In this document: piece by piece, positions 1 to 5,722 of the stretch
Layout: every line of letters starts with the position of its first letter
Position numbering within the stretch: position 1 is the stretch's first letter
DNA from: an uncultured Acidimicrobium sp.
Lineage (GTDB): Bacteria; Actinomycetota; Acidimicrobiia; Acidimicrobiales; Ilumatobacteraceae
Direction: 5' to 3'
Assembly: GCA_903853285.1 (NCBI GenBank)
Contig: CAINTF010000318.1
Coordinates: forward strand, 1-5,722
DNA length: 5,722 bases
Translations under genes and position numbers: made by a program
The notes under the pieces: generated by a model
Seen by the model: only the letters and a program-made list of their open reading frames with translations
Told to the model about the DNA's origin: nothing
The model's database searches: none

Positions 1-464
1 GCGCACTCGAATGGGGCATCGACGTCACACACCTGGCTCCGCACCTCACATCAATAACACTGCGTCCAGAATTTTTCGATGTGTACATGGAACTTGCAGT
101 CGAATACAAACTGCCTGTGAGACTTCCGTCCACAATCACCGAGCAACAAGCCGGTTTTCCATTTCGCGCACTTGCCGCCGAAGAAGGTGTGCTCTTCCCC
201 GATCATTTCAATCACGATTGGCGCGAAGGTAGCCGCGAACGCGTATTGAACTCATTGCGCAATCTGCAACCTGGCGTTACCGAGATTCACGTGCAGCCAT
301 GCATCGACACCCCGGAAATTCGTGCACTTGGCGATGCCTCAAGTGGATGGATTGATGACTACGAACTTGTTGTCAATGACACATCGCTCAAGCAAGCGCT
401 GACTGATAGCGGTGCAACGTTGATCGGTTATCGCGATTTGCGCAATGCAATGCGAAAAATGTAA
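1..464 (+). CDS. ChbG/HpnK (YdjC-like) family deacetylase, C-terminal part, 5' end outside window
   Basis: Reading from base 3, 153 residues are open to a TAA at 462-464, with no stop back to the window edge, so the N-terminus is missing. Residues are numbered from the first complete codon. The fragment resembles the C-terminal half of ChbG/HpnK carbohydrate deacetylases, which are metal-dependent enzymes removing N-acetyl groups from sugars. Supporting segments are the 'THLxxH' region (9-14), 'LRPEFFDVY' (20-28), 'LAAEEGVLFPDHF', 'GVTEIHVQP' (91-99) followed by 'DTPE', and a terminal 'GYRDLR' that aligns with the end of E. coli ChbG. The usual 'THLDSH' reads 'THLAPH', keeping both histidines but losing Asp, and the usual His-Pro motif reads Gln98-Pro. 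The N-terminal 'DDFG' motif cannot be seen. Family assignment is good; substrate and activity are unknown. The gene converges on mca with a 5-bp gap. Confidence 0.82.
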   Translation, partial: ALEWGIDVTHLAPHLTSITLRPEFFDVYMELAVEYKLPVRLPSTITEQQAGFPFRALAAEEGVLFPDHFNHDWREGSRERVLNSLRNLQPGVTEIHVQPCIDTPEIRALGDASSGWIDDYELVVNDTSLKQALTDSGATLIGYRDLRNAMRKM

Positions 465-469
465 TTACC

Positions 470-1378
470 TCAACGAATCCCGCGAAACATATCGCTCTCA
501 TATTCCCCTGGACCGAGTGGCGCAGTACGCACCAATGATTTTGCCAAGATCCAATCTTCAAATGGATAGACAGCCGCAAGCTCGTCATCACTGAGGCCAA
601 ACCAAAACAGCGCAGTCTCGTCAACTTGCGTTTTGTGAGCACGAAGTGCGCCAGATCTCGCCCATAAAAACTTTCCGATCTCAAGTTTGGTCGTGATTCT
701 CTCGTCTAAATCTGGTCGACTAAACCAATTGTCGTCGTAAGGCGATTCGCCGCGCAATCGCAACAACTCTTCGTGCACAGCAACTAGACGCTGCCTAGAC
801 CATGCCGAGTAATACATCTTGATCGGCTGCCATGGTTCGCCCAGTTCTGGATACCACTCATCGTCGCCCGCACGATCAAAAGCCACCACACTGATCTCGT
901 GCACTTTGATGTGATCTGGGTGCGGATACCCGCGTTGATCGTCTCCATACGTCACGAGCACTTGTGGCTTCTCGCGGCGAATGATGGCAACGAGCCGTCC
1001 AACTGCTTCATCCATGTCGGCCATATGAAAACACGCTGGGTTGTTGTTCGTTGGTGAATCAACCATTCCGGAGTCGCGATAGCCCAGCATCTCTACATGA
1101 TGGAAACCAATTATTTTTGCTGCAGCATCTAACTCACTTGGACGAACTTGCTCGAGCAACTTTTTTTCGGCTTCAGCATCCAGGCCATGAAATGGTTGTC
1201 CAACTTCTTTGAGCGCTGGGTTATTTACATCGCCCTCTTCGCCCCCCGTGCAACACACCAGCACGGTGCGCACACCTTGCGAGTTGTACCACGCCATTGT
1301 TGGGGCGCCTTTTGAGGCTTCGTCATCGGGATGGGCATGCACGGTCAAGATGCACAGCGGTTCAGACCCAAAACTCAT
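470..1378 (-). CDS. mca: Mycothiol S-conjugate amidase Mca
   Basis: This 302-residue PIG-L/LmbE-type zinc amidase is predicted to cleave mycothiol S-conjugates in the cytoplasm, giving a mercapturic acid for export and GlcN-Ins for mycothiol resynthesis. The metal/catalytic motif 'HAHPDDE' is at 14-20, with His16 and Asp19 expected as zinc ligands and Asp18 as general base. 'GYPHPDH' at 150-156 should supply the third ligand. 'SKGA' at 22-25 carries the lysine seen in Mca where the related deacetylase MshB has serine, which favours Mca. 'TGGEEGD' (44-50), 'GEPW' and 'LRAHKTQ' also match Mca, and the length is close to the mycobacterial protein of about 290 residues. The C-terminal 'ESDMFRGIR' resembles the Mca ending. 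ATG at 1376-1378 suits the motif spacing; there is no well-spaced Shine-Dalgarno. It is transcribed divergently from the lipoprotein gene. MshB is the main alternative and is less likely. Confidence 0.93.
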   Translation of the reverse strand: MSFGSEPLCILTVHAHPDDEASKGAPTMAWYNSQGVRTVLVCCTGGEEGDVNNPALKEVGQPFHGLDAEAEKKLLEQVRPSELDAAAKIIGFHHVEMLGYRDSGMVDSPTNNNPACFHMADMDEAVGRLVAIIRREKPQVLVTYGDDQRGYPHPDHIKVHEISVVAFDRAGDDEWYPELGEPWQPIKMYYSAWSRQRLVAVHEELLRLRGESPYDDNWFSRPDLDERITTKLEIGKFLWARSGALRAHKTQVDETALFWFGLSDDELAAVYPFEDWILAKSLVRTAPLGPGEYESDMFRGIR

Positions 1379-1397
1379 CTCGTCAGGCTAATAGTCG

Positions 1398-1403
1398 TAA
1401 TCT
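1398..1403 (+). promoter_or_regulatory. Candidate -10 element for a leaderless PEBP lipoprotein mRNA
   Basis: TAATCT matches TANNNT and is followed by a 6-nt spacer (1404-1409) directly before the ATG at 1410. Transcription would therefore start at or next to the start codon, giving a leaderless mRNA, a form common in actinobacteria. No Shine-Dalgarno precedes this ATG, which fits. No clear -35 is visible. Confidence 0.5.
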
Positions 1404-1404
1404 A
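1399..1404 (-). promoter_or_regulatory. Candidate -10 element for mca
   Basis: On the minus strand the hexamer reads TAGATT, matching the TANNNT pattern of sigma-70-type -10 elements. The predicted start near 1392 would leave a leader of about 14 nt before the mca ATG. No convincing -35 was found. The hexamer overlaps, offset by one base, the -10 candidate on the other strand. Confidence 0.4.
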
Positions 1405-1409
1405 AAGAC

Positions 1410-2003
1410 ATGCAACCGCGACGCTTTGGAACAATTATTGCGCTGTCTTGCGTCATTATGTTGAGTGCTTGCTCGCGCGACGGACGCGACATGCAAGAAC
1501 CCTCAGCAAATCAACAAGAATCAATTGCAGTCACAACAACCGCGGGTGCAGTGATGACTCCGGTCGGAGGTTTTGCCCTCACTCCTCCATGGGCGGAGGG
1601 TGCTCAACTTGATGCGCGCTTCACATGTGCTGCTGGTATTTCGCCAAGTCTTACGTTTCAAAATGTTGCGACCGATGTTGTGACATTGGCTCTGAGCATC
1701 GTTGATGAGACCGCCAACAATGCAGTGCAGTGGATTGTGGCCAATATTCAGCCAACCCAAACCGATGTCGCAGAGGGCGCAGTGCCGACTGGTGCGATCG
1801 AGGCCACTAATGCTCTCGGTACCATCGGTTTTGGCGCCCCGTGTCCACCAGCCGGGGAAACCCACACCTATCGCTTGACGGGTTACGGGCTTTCGCAGCA
1901 AGTAGAGCTCGAAAATGGGGTTGATAGTGCAACGCTTCTTCAAGCCATCGAGCTCGCCGCACTAGATACGCAGTCAAGTTCGTTCATCGTCACATCGAAC
2001 TAA
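1410..2003 (+). CDS. Lipoprotein with PEBP (YbhB/YbcL-like) domain
   Basis: The 197-residue protein starts with positively charged residues and a hydrophobic stretch ending in a lipobox, LSAC, with Cys21 as the lipidation site, so it should be an outer-face membrane-anchored lipoprotein. A low-complexity linker rich in Ser, Thr and Gln follows to about residue 50. The rest resembles bacterial phosphatidylethanolamine-binding-protein homologues: 'ARFTCAAGISPSL' (69-81), 'LALSIVDE' (93-100), 'WIVANI' (108-113), 'GAPCPP' (142-147) and 'THTY' (151-154). Cys73 and Cys145 sit in the two segments that carry cysteines in many homologues and may pair. Compared with the usual anion-binding pocket, Asp99 and His152 are kept, but the 'DPDAP' motif has become 'DETAN' and the His before Trp is Gln107. 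Ligand and role are unknown. The start is supported by the lipobox position and the -10 six bases upstream. Confidence 0.82.
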   Translation: MQPRRFGTIIALSCVIMLSACSRDGRDMQEPSANQQESIAVTTTAGAVMTPVGGFALTPPWAEGAQLDARFTCAAGISPSLTFQNVATDVVTLALSIVDETANNAVQWIVANIQPTQTDVAEGAVPTGAIEATNALGTIGFGAPCPPAGETHTYRLTGYGLSQQVELENGVDSATLLQAIELAALDTQSSSFIVTSN

Positions 2004-2071
2004 CCAAGATCAGATTCGGTGCGCCCGACATCGCACTATGGGCTCATTTGCCCCTCTCGACCTGTAAAGAT

Positions 2072-4129
2072 ATGGAGATTGACCGTTCGATAGCTTCCCT
2101 CCCCATTGGGGTATTTGAGACCGATATCAACGGTCGTCTCACCAGCGCCAACGACGCTTTTCGCGTCCTCGCCCTCGGTGGTGGCAGCATCACTCAAGGT
2201 GCCGCACCTTGGGTCAACGCACAACCGGCCGAGCGGTCACTCGCCGAAGCAGCGTGGCAACGTGCGCGCGAAAATTCGACTCCATTCACATTTGAATTTC
2301 GATTGTGGAAACCAGATGGCGAGGTGATGTGGGTACACGTATCGACGCAACCTCAGCTTGGAACCAACTCCACAATCACGGGTTATGTCGGCACTGCGCA
2401 TGATGTAACAGACGCAGTTGTCAAGCGAGTGCTGAGCGAACAGCTTGTTGGTTTGCTCGACGTAACAGCAGATGCTGTTTTGGTATTTGATCAACACGGC
2501 GTGTTGATGTTTTGCAACGACGGTGCACGCGAACTGATTGGCGTCAATGAACAATCAGGTCTCAACGATGCAGCAGCACAAATGTTTATTCAGGCGATTC
2601 GCGACCAAGTACCACGCGAAGTAACTACATCGTCGACAAGTAATCGCTGGGAAGGCGAACTTGGTTTCAGAAGCCCAGATGGCATTATGCGCACACTCTC
2701 GATCGTGTTGCAGATTGTGCGCACAGCAGACGGAGTCATCTCTCACTACTCGGCTATCGCCCGCGACATCACCGAAGCAAAACAATTACAAGACGAACTC
2801 ACTCGACAGGCAACTCACGATGCAATGACAGGGCTGCCAAATCGAGTCCTGTTCCTGCGAAAACTCTCTGAAGCATTGGAACGCAGCCGCACACTTAAGC
2901 GCGGTGTCACCGTGTTGTTTGTGGATCTCGACAAACTCAAAGATGTCAACGACAACATTGGTCATGGAGTTGGTGACCAGTTGCTCAATACCATCGCTAA
3001 ACGATTGGTCAGCGCAACTCGACCATCAGACATTGTTGCCCGCATCGGTGGAGACGAGTTTGTGGTGTTGTGCGATGGATTAGGTGACGAGCATGTGGCA
3101 ATGGATGTTGCAGATCGCGTGCGCCAGGCAATGACAGGTCAGGTCATTTTGCAAGGCATCGAGATTTTTACTAGTGCGTCCATCGGTATCGCGATGGCTA
3201 CTCCAGCGTTGTTAGCGGAAGAGTCTCCAAATGACGCAGCAGTCACTTTGCTACGCAATGCAGACACAGCCATGTACCGAGCAAAGCAGCGTGGACGAGG
3301 CCGATGCGAAATGTTTAGTGAGGAAATGCGCAAAACAGACCGTGATCGTGCCGCTCTGTCTTCCGAACTCGAACGCGCCCTTGCCACCAACCAACTCTTT
3401 GTCGTGCATCAGCCAATCGTTTCTACGCACACAGGGCGTGTTGCTGGCACAGAAGCATTGCTTCGTTGGAATCACCCCGAGCGCGGAGTGCTCACGCCTC
3501 CAGTGTTCCTCGAAATGGCAGAAGAGTCAGGCGCTATTGGCCCCATTGGTGACTGGGTTATTCGTCAAGCGTGCACCGATGCGCGATCGTGGATGGACAC
3601 AAATGTTGTAGACGGGTCATTTATTGTGCACGTCAATGTGTCTGCACGTCAGCTCAGCGACTCTGGTTTTGTTGAGCGCGTAATGGGTTCACTCAAAGAC
3701 ACAAAACTTGAACCGTCCCATCTGGCGCTCGAGATCAACGAAACTACAATGCTCAACGACAACCCTGCCATCATGCGTACCCTCAACGCGCTGAAGCGTC
3801 TTGGGGTCAAACTCGCAATTGACGACTTCGGAACTGGGTACTCATCACTCGCCCACCTCCGAGATTTTCCAGCTGACTTCCTCAAACTGGACGGAACGCT
3901 TGTGCGCGACATTGGTTTGCAGGGCTCAGATGATCCGATAGTTCGCTCAATCATCCAATTGGCTCACTCACTCAATATGTCGGTGATTGCCGAGTGGGTG
4001 ACCACTGATGATCAAACGCAACGGCTACGACTGTTGGGCTGCGACTTCGTACAGGGCAACCGTATTGGTGAACCTGTGGTTGCATCGGAGTTTGCTCCGC
4101 TCGTGCAATCGCGCTCTACGCATCACTAA
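2072..4129 (+). CDS. PAS-PAS-GGDEF-EAL cyclic-di-GMP synthase/phosphodiesterase
   Basis: From ATG 2072 the protein has 685 residues and no predicted membrane segment. Domains: PAS 1 with PAC (about 7-117), PAS 2 (about 125-237), GGDEF (about 245-419) and EAL (about 430-678). The GGDEF domain joins two GTP into cyclic di-GMP; the EAL domain hydrolyses it to pGpG. The active site 'GGDEF' is intact at 326-330, with the RxxD inhibitory site (RPSD, 317-320) at the normal five-residue spacing. In the EAL domain, E461-A-L, Asn522, Glu554, Glu557, Asp584-Asp585, Lys605, Asp607, Glu641 and Gln661 match the catalytic set known from RocR, so both activities look possible. The common 'AEGVET' segment reads 'AEWVTT' (640-645). 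A TTG at 2048 would add eight residues, but ATG 2072 lies just before PAS 1 and is preferred. The signal sensed by the PAS domains is unknown. The next gene begins 15 bp downstream. Confidence 0.92.
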   Translation: MEIDRSIASLPIGVFETDINGRLTSANDAFRVLALGGGSITQGAAPWVNAQPAERSLAEAAWQRARENSTPFTFEFRLWKPDGEVMWVHVSTQPQLGTNSTITGYVGTAHDVTDAVVKRVLSEQLVGLLDVTADAVLVFDQHGVLMFCNDGARELIGVNEQSGLNDAAAQMFIQAIRDQVPREVTTSSTSNRWEGELGFRSPDGIMRTLSIVLQIVRTADGVISHYSAIARDITEAKQLQDELTRQATHDAMTGLPNRVLFLRKLSEALERSRTLKRGVTVLFVDLDKLKDVNDNIGHGVGDQLLNTIAKRLVSATRPSDIVARIGGDEFVVLCDGLGDEHVAMDVADRVRQAMTGQVILQGIEIFTSASIGIAMATPALLAEESPNDAAVTLLRNADTAMYRAKQRGRGRCEMFSEEMRKTDRDRAALSSELERALATNQLFVVHQPIVSTHTGRVAGTEALLRWNHPERGVLTPPVFLEMAEESGAIGPIGDWVIRQACTDARSWMDTNVVDGSFIVHVNVSARQLSDSGFVERVMGSLKDTKLEPSHLALEINETTMLNDNPAIMRTLNALKRLGVKLAIDDFGTGYSSLAHLRDFPADFLKLDGTLVRDIGLQGSDDPIVRSIIQLAHSLNMSVIAEWVTTDDQTQRLRLLGCDFVQGNRIGEPVVASEFAPLVQSRSTHH

Positions 4130-4133
4130 GAAT

Positions 4134-4139
4134 TAACAT
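4134..4139 (+). promoter_or_regulatory. Candidate -10 element for the LLM oxidoreductase
   Basis: TAACAT fits TANNNT and ends 5 nt before the ATG at 4145, so a transcript from it would be leaderless. It lies in the 15-bp gap after the GGDEF-EAL stop codon, and there is no good Shine-Dalgarno there. Co-transcription with the upstream gene is equally compatible. A TANNNT hexamer alone is weak evidence. Confidence 0.3.
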
Positions 4140-4144
4140 GAAGC

Positions 4145-5035
4145 ATGGCTCATCAGCGTGATCTCAAATTTGGTTGGTTGTCCCCCGTCATTGGAAACCG
4201 CTGGAGCGACCACCAGCCAATCGTGATGTATCAAGAGCGCAATATTTTGCCAACAGCGCTACAACATTTTGATTCGCTCTGGATCGCCGATCACTTTTAT
4301 GGATTCGATGAAAAAACGGATCCCTTTATGGAGGCTTGGACCACTCTGACGTGGCTTGCTGCCAAGTTTCCAAATGTTTTGTTGTGTCACCATGTGCTCG
4401 GGCAGGGCTACCGCAACCCCGCGCTTACAGCGAAAATGGCTGCGACATTGCAGATGCTGTCGGGCAACAGGTTCATTTTGGGCATTGGTGCGGGATGGCG
4501 CGACGACGAATACAAAGCGTACGGCTACGAATTTCCGCGACCCGCAGTTCGTTTTGCAGAACTCGAAGAACTCATCCATATTTGCCGATTGATGTGGACC
4601 CAGGATGCGCCAACGTTTACCGGAAAACATTTTCAGATCACTGAGGCCGCGGCGCCGCCCAAGCCCGAAGTGATTCCTCCTGTTTGCATTGGTGCATACG
4701 GAGAACAAATTGGTTTACCGATGGTCGGAAGATTGGCGGACATGTGGAATGCATCAACGCAAGGCAGTGTGGAGCGATGGCTCGTCAAGCGTGACATCGT
4801 GCGAGCTTCCGCAGAAAAATCAGGACGCAATTCAAGCGACATTCAGATCTCAATCACTGTTGAGATACCTCTTCCTCATACCGACGAAGAGTCAGAAATT
4901 CTTCGGACCGAATTGCAAACTATGGTCGACCACGGCGTCGAACATTTTGTAATGGACTTCGGCCACCCACAGTCGACTGAGCCAGTTATGCGATTTGTAG
5001 AACAGGTGATGCAACCTATGAAGGCTGCCCGTTAA
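4145..5035 (+). CDS. LLM-class (luciferase-like) oxidoreductase, probably F420-dependent
   Basis: The 296-residue protein has the layout of the bacterial luciferase-like TIM-barrel family. Typical segments are the N-terminal 'LKFGWLSP' strand (7-14), 'FDSLWIADH' (42-50), 'YRNPALTAKMAATL' (89-102), 'LSGNRFILGIGAGW' (105-118) followed by 'RDDEY', 'FTGKHF' (158-163) and 'PPVCIGAYG' (178-186). Members use reduced FMN or F420 to oxidise or reduce small organic substrates. This sequence looks closest to the actinobacterial F420-type branch, but the cofactor cannot be proven by eye and the substrate is unknown. The start at 4145 places the first beta strand at residue 7, as usual. An ATG at 4138 is in another frame. 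The gene ends in tandem TAA TAA and converges on the LCP gene with 3 bp between stop codons. It may be co-transcribed with the GGDEF-EAL gene or use the TAACAT hexamer above it. Confidence 0.88.
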   Translation: MAHQRDLKFGWLSPVIGNRWSDHQPIVMYQERNILPTALQHFDSLWIADHFYGFDEKTDPFMEAWTTLTWLAAKFPNVLLCHHVLGQGYRNPALTAKMAATLQMLSGNRFILGIGAGWRDDEYKAYGYEFPRPAVRFAELEELIHICRLMWTQDAPTFTGKHFQITEAAAPPKPEVIPPVCIGAYGEQIGLPMVGRLADMWNASTQGSVERWLVKRDIVRASAEKSGRNSSDIQISITVEIPLPHTDEESEILRTELQTMVDHGVEHFVMDFGHPQSTEPVMRFVEQVMQPMKAAR

Positions 5036-5038
5036 TAA

Positions 5039-5722
5039 TTAGCCTGCTGGCTCTATAGCGGGTCGCGGACCGCTGCCGTTAAAAAACGCAAGCAGCGGAG
5101 CAGCATCTTCGCCCAACTGCAACACAGAGTTTCCATTAATCGTGTCGCCATATACCGCGAGTGGAAACGATGCAACATTTCCACTTGCTGCAGGTCTCAT
5201 CTTCTTAGCAAACTCAATCAGATTGAGTTGCTCGTCGACAACGATCGCACCCAAGCCGCCGCTCATTACTTTTCCAACCGAAAATGGATTGCCCACGATC
5301 CCAAGCACAGCACTTTTTGCAAGAGCTTCGACAAACGAGCGCTGTCTTGCCGTACGGCCAATGTCCGATGAGCCATCAATTTGCCAATCTCCGTCGACTT
5401 TTTGCTCAAAGTACCTGCTTCGCGCGAATGCAAGCGCTTCCACTCCATCCAACGTTGAGCACCCTGGTTTCATAAACAAGCCAGTGTGTTTATCGCGCGA
5501 CGGATGGTCGACACACACCGATACTCCACCAACTGCATCAACAATTTTTTTGAATCCCTGAAAATCTATTTCGACGTAATGATGAATTGGCACTCCAAGC
5601 GCGCTTTGCACGGTGCGCACAAGCACATCTGTCCCAGCTTGATAAGCGGTGTTGATGCGCTGATGATCTTCGCCGCCACCAATTGCAACCCACAGGTCAC
5701 GCGGTATCGACAGCAATGAAAC
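5039..5722 (-). CDS. LytR-CpsA-Psr (LCP) family cell-wall polymer ligase, C-terminal part, 5' end outside window
   Basis: The frame stays open to the right edge, giving 227 residues without the N-terminus. LCP proteins are membrane-anchored phosphotransferases that move polymers from undecaprenyl-phosphate carriers to peptidoglycan, or to arabinogalactan-type partners, outside the membrane. Numbering from the first complete codon, 'LSIPRDLWV' lies at 4-12, 'RINTAY' at 22-27, 'HYVEIDFQGF' at 48-57, 'VDAVGGVSVC' at 61-70, 'LDGVEALAFARSR' at 91-103 and 'SDIGRTARQ' at 119-127. Arg8, the Arg-Ser-Arg and the DxxR/RQ segment correspond to the conserved lipid-phosphate-binding residues. Cys70 and Cys88 occupy positions where many actinobacterial LCP proteins have a cysteine pair, probably a disulfide. 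About 100 residues follow the core and the protein ends without a recognisable LytR_C domain. A TTG at 5714-5716 is an internal leucine, since 'Val-Ser' precedes it in frame and the core beta strand would otherwise be cut. Confidence 0.9.
   Translation of the reverse strand, partial: VSLLSIPRDLWVAIGGGEDHQRINTAYQAGTDVLVRTVQSALGVPIHHYVEIDFQGFKKIVDAVGGVSVCVDHPSRDKHTGLFMKPGCSTLDGVEALAFARSRYFEQKVDGDWQIDGSSDIGRTARQRSFVEALAKSAVLGIVGNPFSVGKVMSGGLGAIVVDEQLNLIEFAKKMRPAASGNVASFPLAVYGDTINGNSVLQLGEDAAPLLAFFNGSGPRPAIEPAG

Noticed and set aside
81..464. GTG at 81 as the start of a small complete deacetylase-like protein
   Set aside because: The frame is open to the left edge and the upstream residues include the family's THLxxH segment, so the gene begins outside the window.
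388..684. 98-codon minus-strand ORF spanning the deacetylase end and the mca end
   Set aside because: It overlaps two genes with clear family matches, in another frame, and its translation is rich in Cys and His with no recognisable motif.
470..1378. Assignment as the deacetylase MshB instead of Mca
   Set aside because: The lysine after the HPDDE motif, the GEPW segment and the C-terminal ending fit Mca better, although both belong to the same fold family.
1521..1943. 140-codon minus-strand ORF inside the lipoprotein gene
   Set aside because: Shadow of the PEBP lipoprotein frame; the lipobox and PEBP segments fix the coding strand.
2048..2050. TTG as the start codon of the PAS-GGDEF-EAL gene
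   Set aside because: Possible, but it adds only eight residues without domain content, and ATG 2072 sits at the natural edge of the first PAS domain; neither has a good Shine-Dalgarno.
4259..4708. 149-codon minus-strand ORF inside the LLM gene
   Set aside because: The plus strand encodes a canonical LLM enzyme through this stretch; the antisense translation shows no family features.
5057..5074. Hairpin as a Rho-independent terminator
   Set aside because: No run of U follows the stem on either strand; the A-run at 5081-5086 would come before the hairpin as U in the LCP transcript, not after it.
5142..5561. 139-codon plus-strand ORF antisense to the LCP gene
   Set aside because: The LCP motifs on the minus strand are conserved across the whole stretch, so this is a shadow frame.
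5714..5716. TTG as the start codon of the LCP gene
   Set aside because: It falls within the core 'LLSIPRD' strand of the LCP domain and the frame continues to the right edge; a true start should lie well upstream, before a membrane anchor.

Overview
The window is a densely packed stretch of ordinary chromosome, most likely from an actinobacterium. The strongest pointer is an intact mycothiol S-conjugate amidase (Mca), since mycothiol is the actinobacterial low-molecular-weight thiol. A luciferase-like monooxygenase of the type that often uses F420, and an LCP-family wall ligase with the paired cysteines common in actinobacterial members, point the same way. Base composition looks close to balanced rather than high-GC, gaps between genes are tiny, and Shine-Dalgarno sequences are poor or absent. 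I infer a small-genome aquatic actinobacterium, perhaps an Acidimicrobiia relative, but the sequence does not prove this.

Layout: (1) 1-464, +, the C-terminal part of a ChbG/HpnK (YdjC-like) deacetylase, cut by the left edge. (2) 470-1378, -, mca, ending 5 bp from the first gene. (3) 1379-1409, a 31-bp divergent intergenic region with two -10 hexamers lying back to back on opposite strands. (4) 1410-2003, +, a lipoprotein with a PEBP (YbhB/YbcL-like) fold. (5) 2072-4129, +, a PAS-PAS-GGDEF-EAL cyclic-di-GMP enzyme. (6) 4145-5035, +, an LLM-class oxidoreductase. (7) 5039-5722, -, an LCP-family cell-wall ligase, ending 3 bp from the oxidoreductase and running off the right edge. No stretch of 300 bases lacks a gene; the longest gap is 68 bp (2004-2071). 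I saw no tRNA, rRNA, CRISPR array, insertion sequence or long repeat.

The genes do not form an obvious pathway. Mca recycles mycothiol after electrophile trapping, the LLM enzyme is a redox enzyme with unknown substrate, the LCP protein attaches polymers to the wall, and the PAS-GGDEF-EAL protein makes or degrades cyclic di-GMP in response to an unknown signal. The three + strand genes from 1410 to 5035 could share a transcript, although the first and third each have a -10-like hexamer placed for leaderless transcription.

I found no new multi-gene system. The points worth a second look are the symmetric divergent promoter, replaced signature residues in the deacetylase, the PEBP lipoprotein and the EAL domain, a nine-codon ORF just before the GGDEF-EAL start, and the convergent gene ends that leave no room for ordinary terminators.
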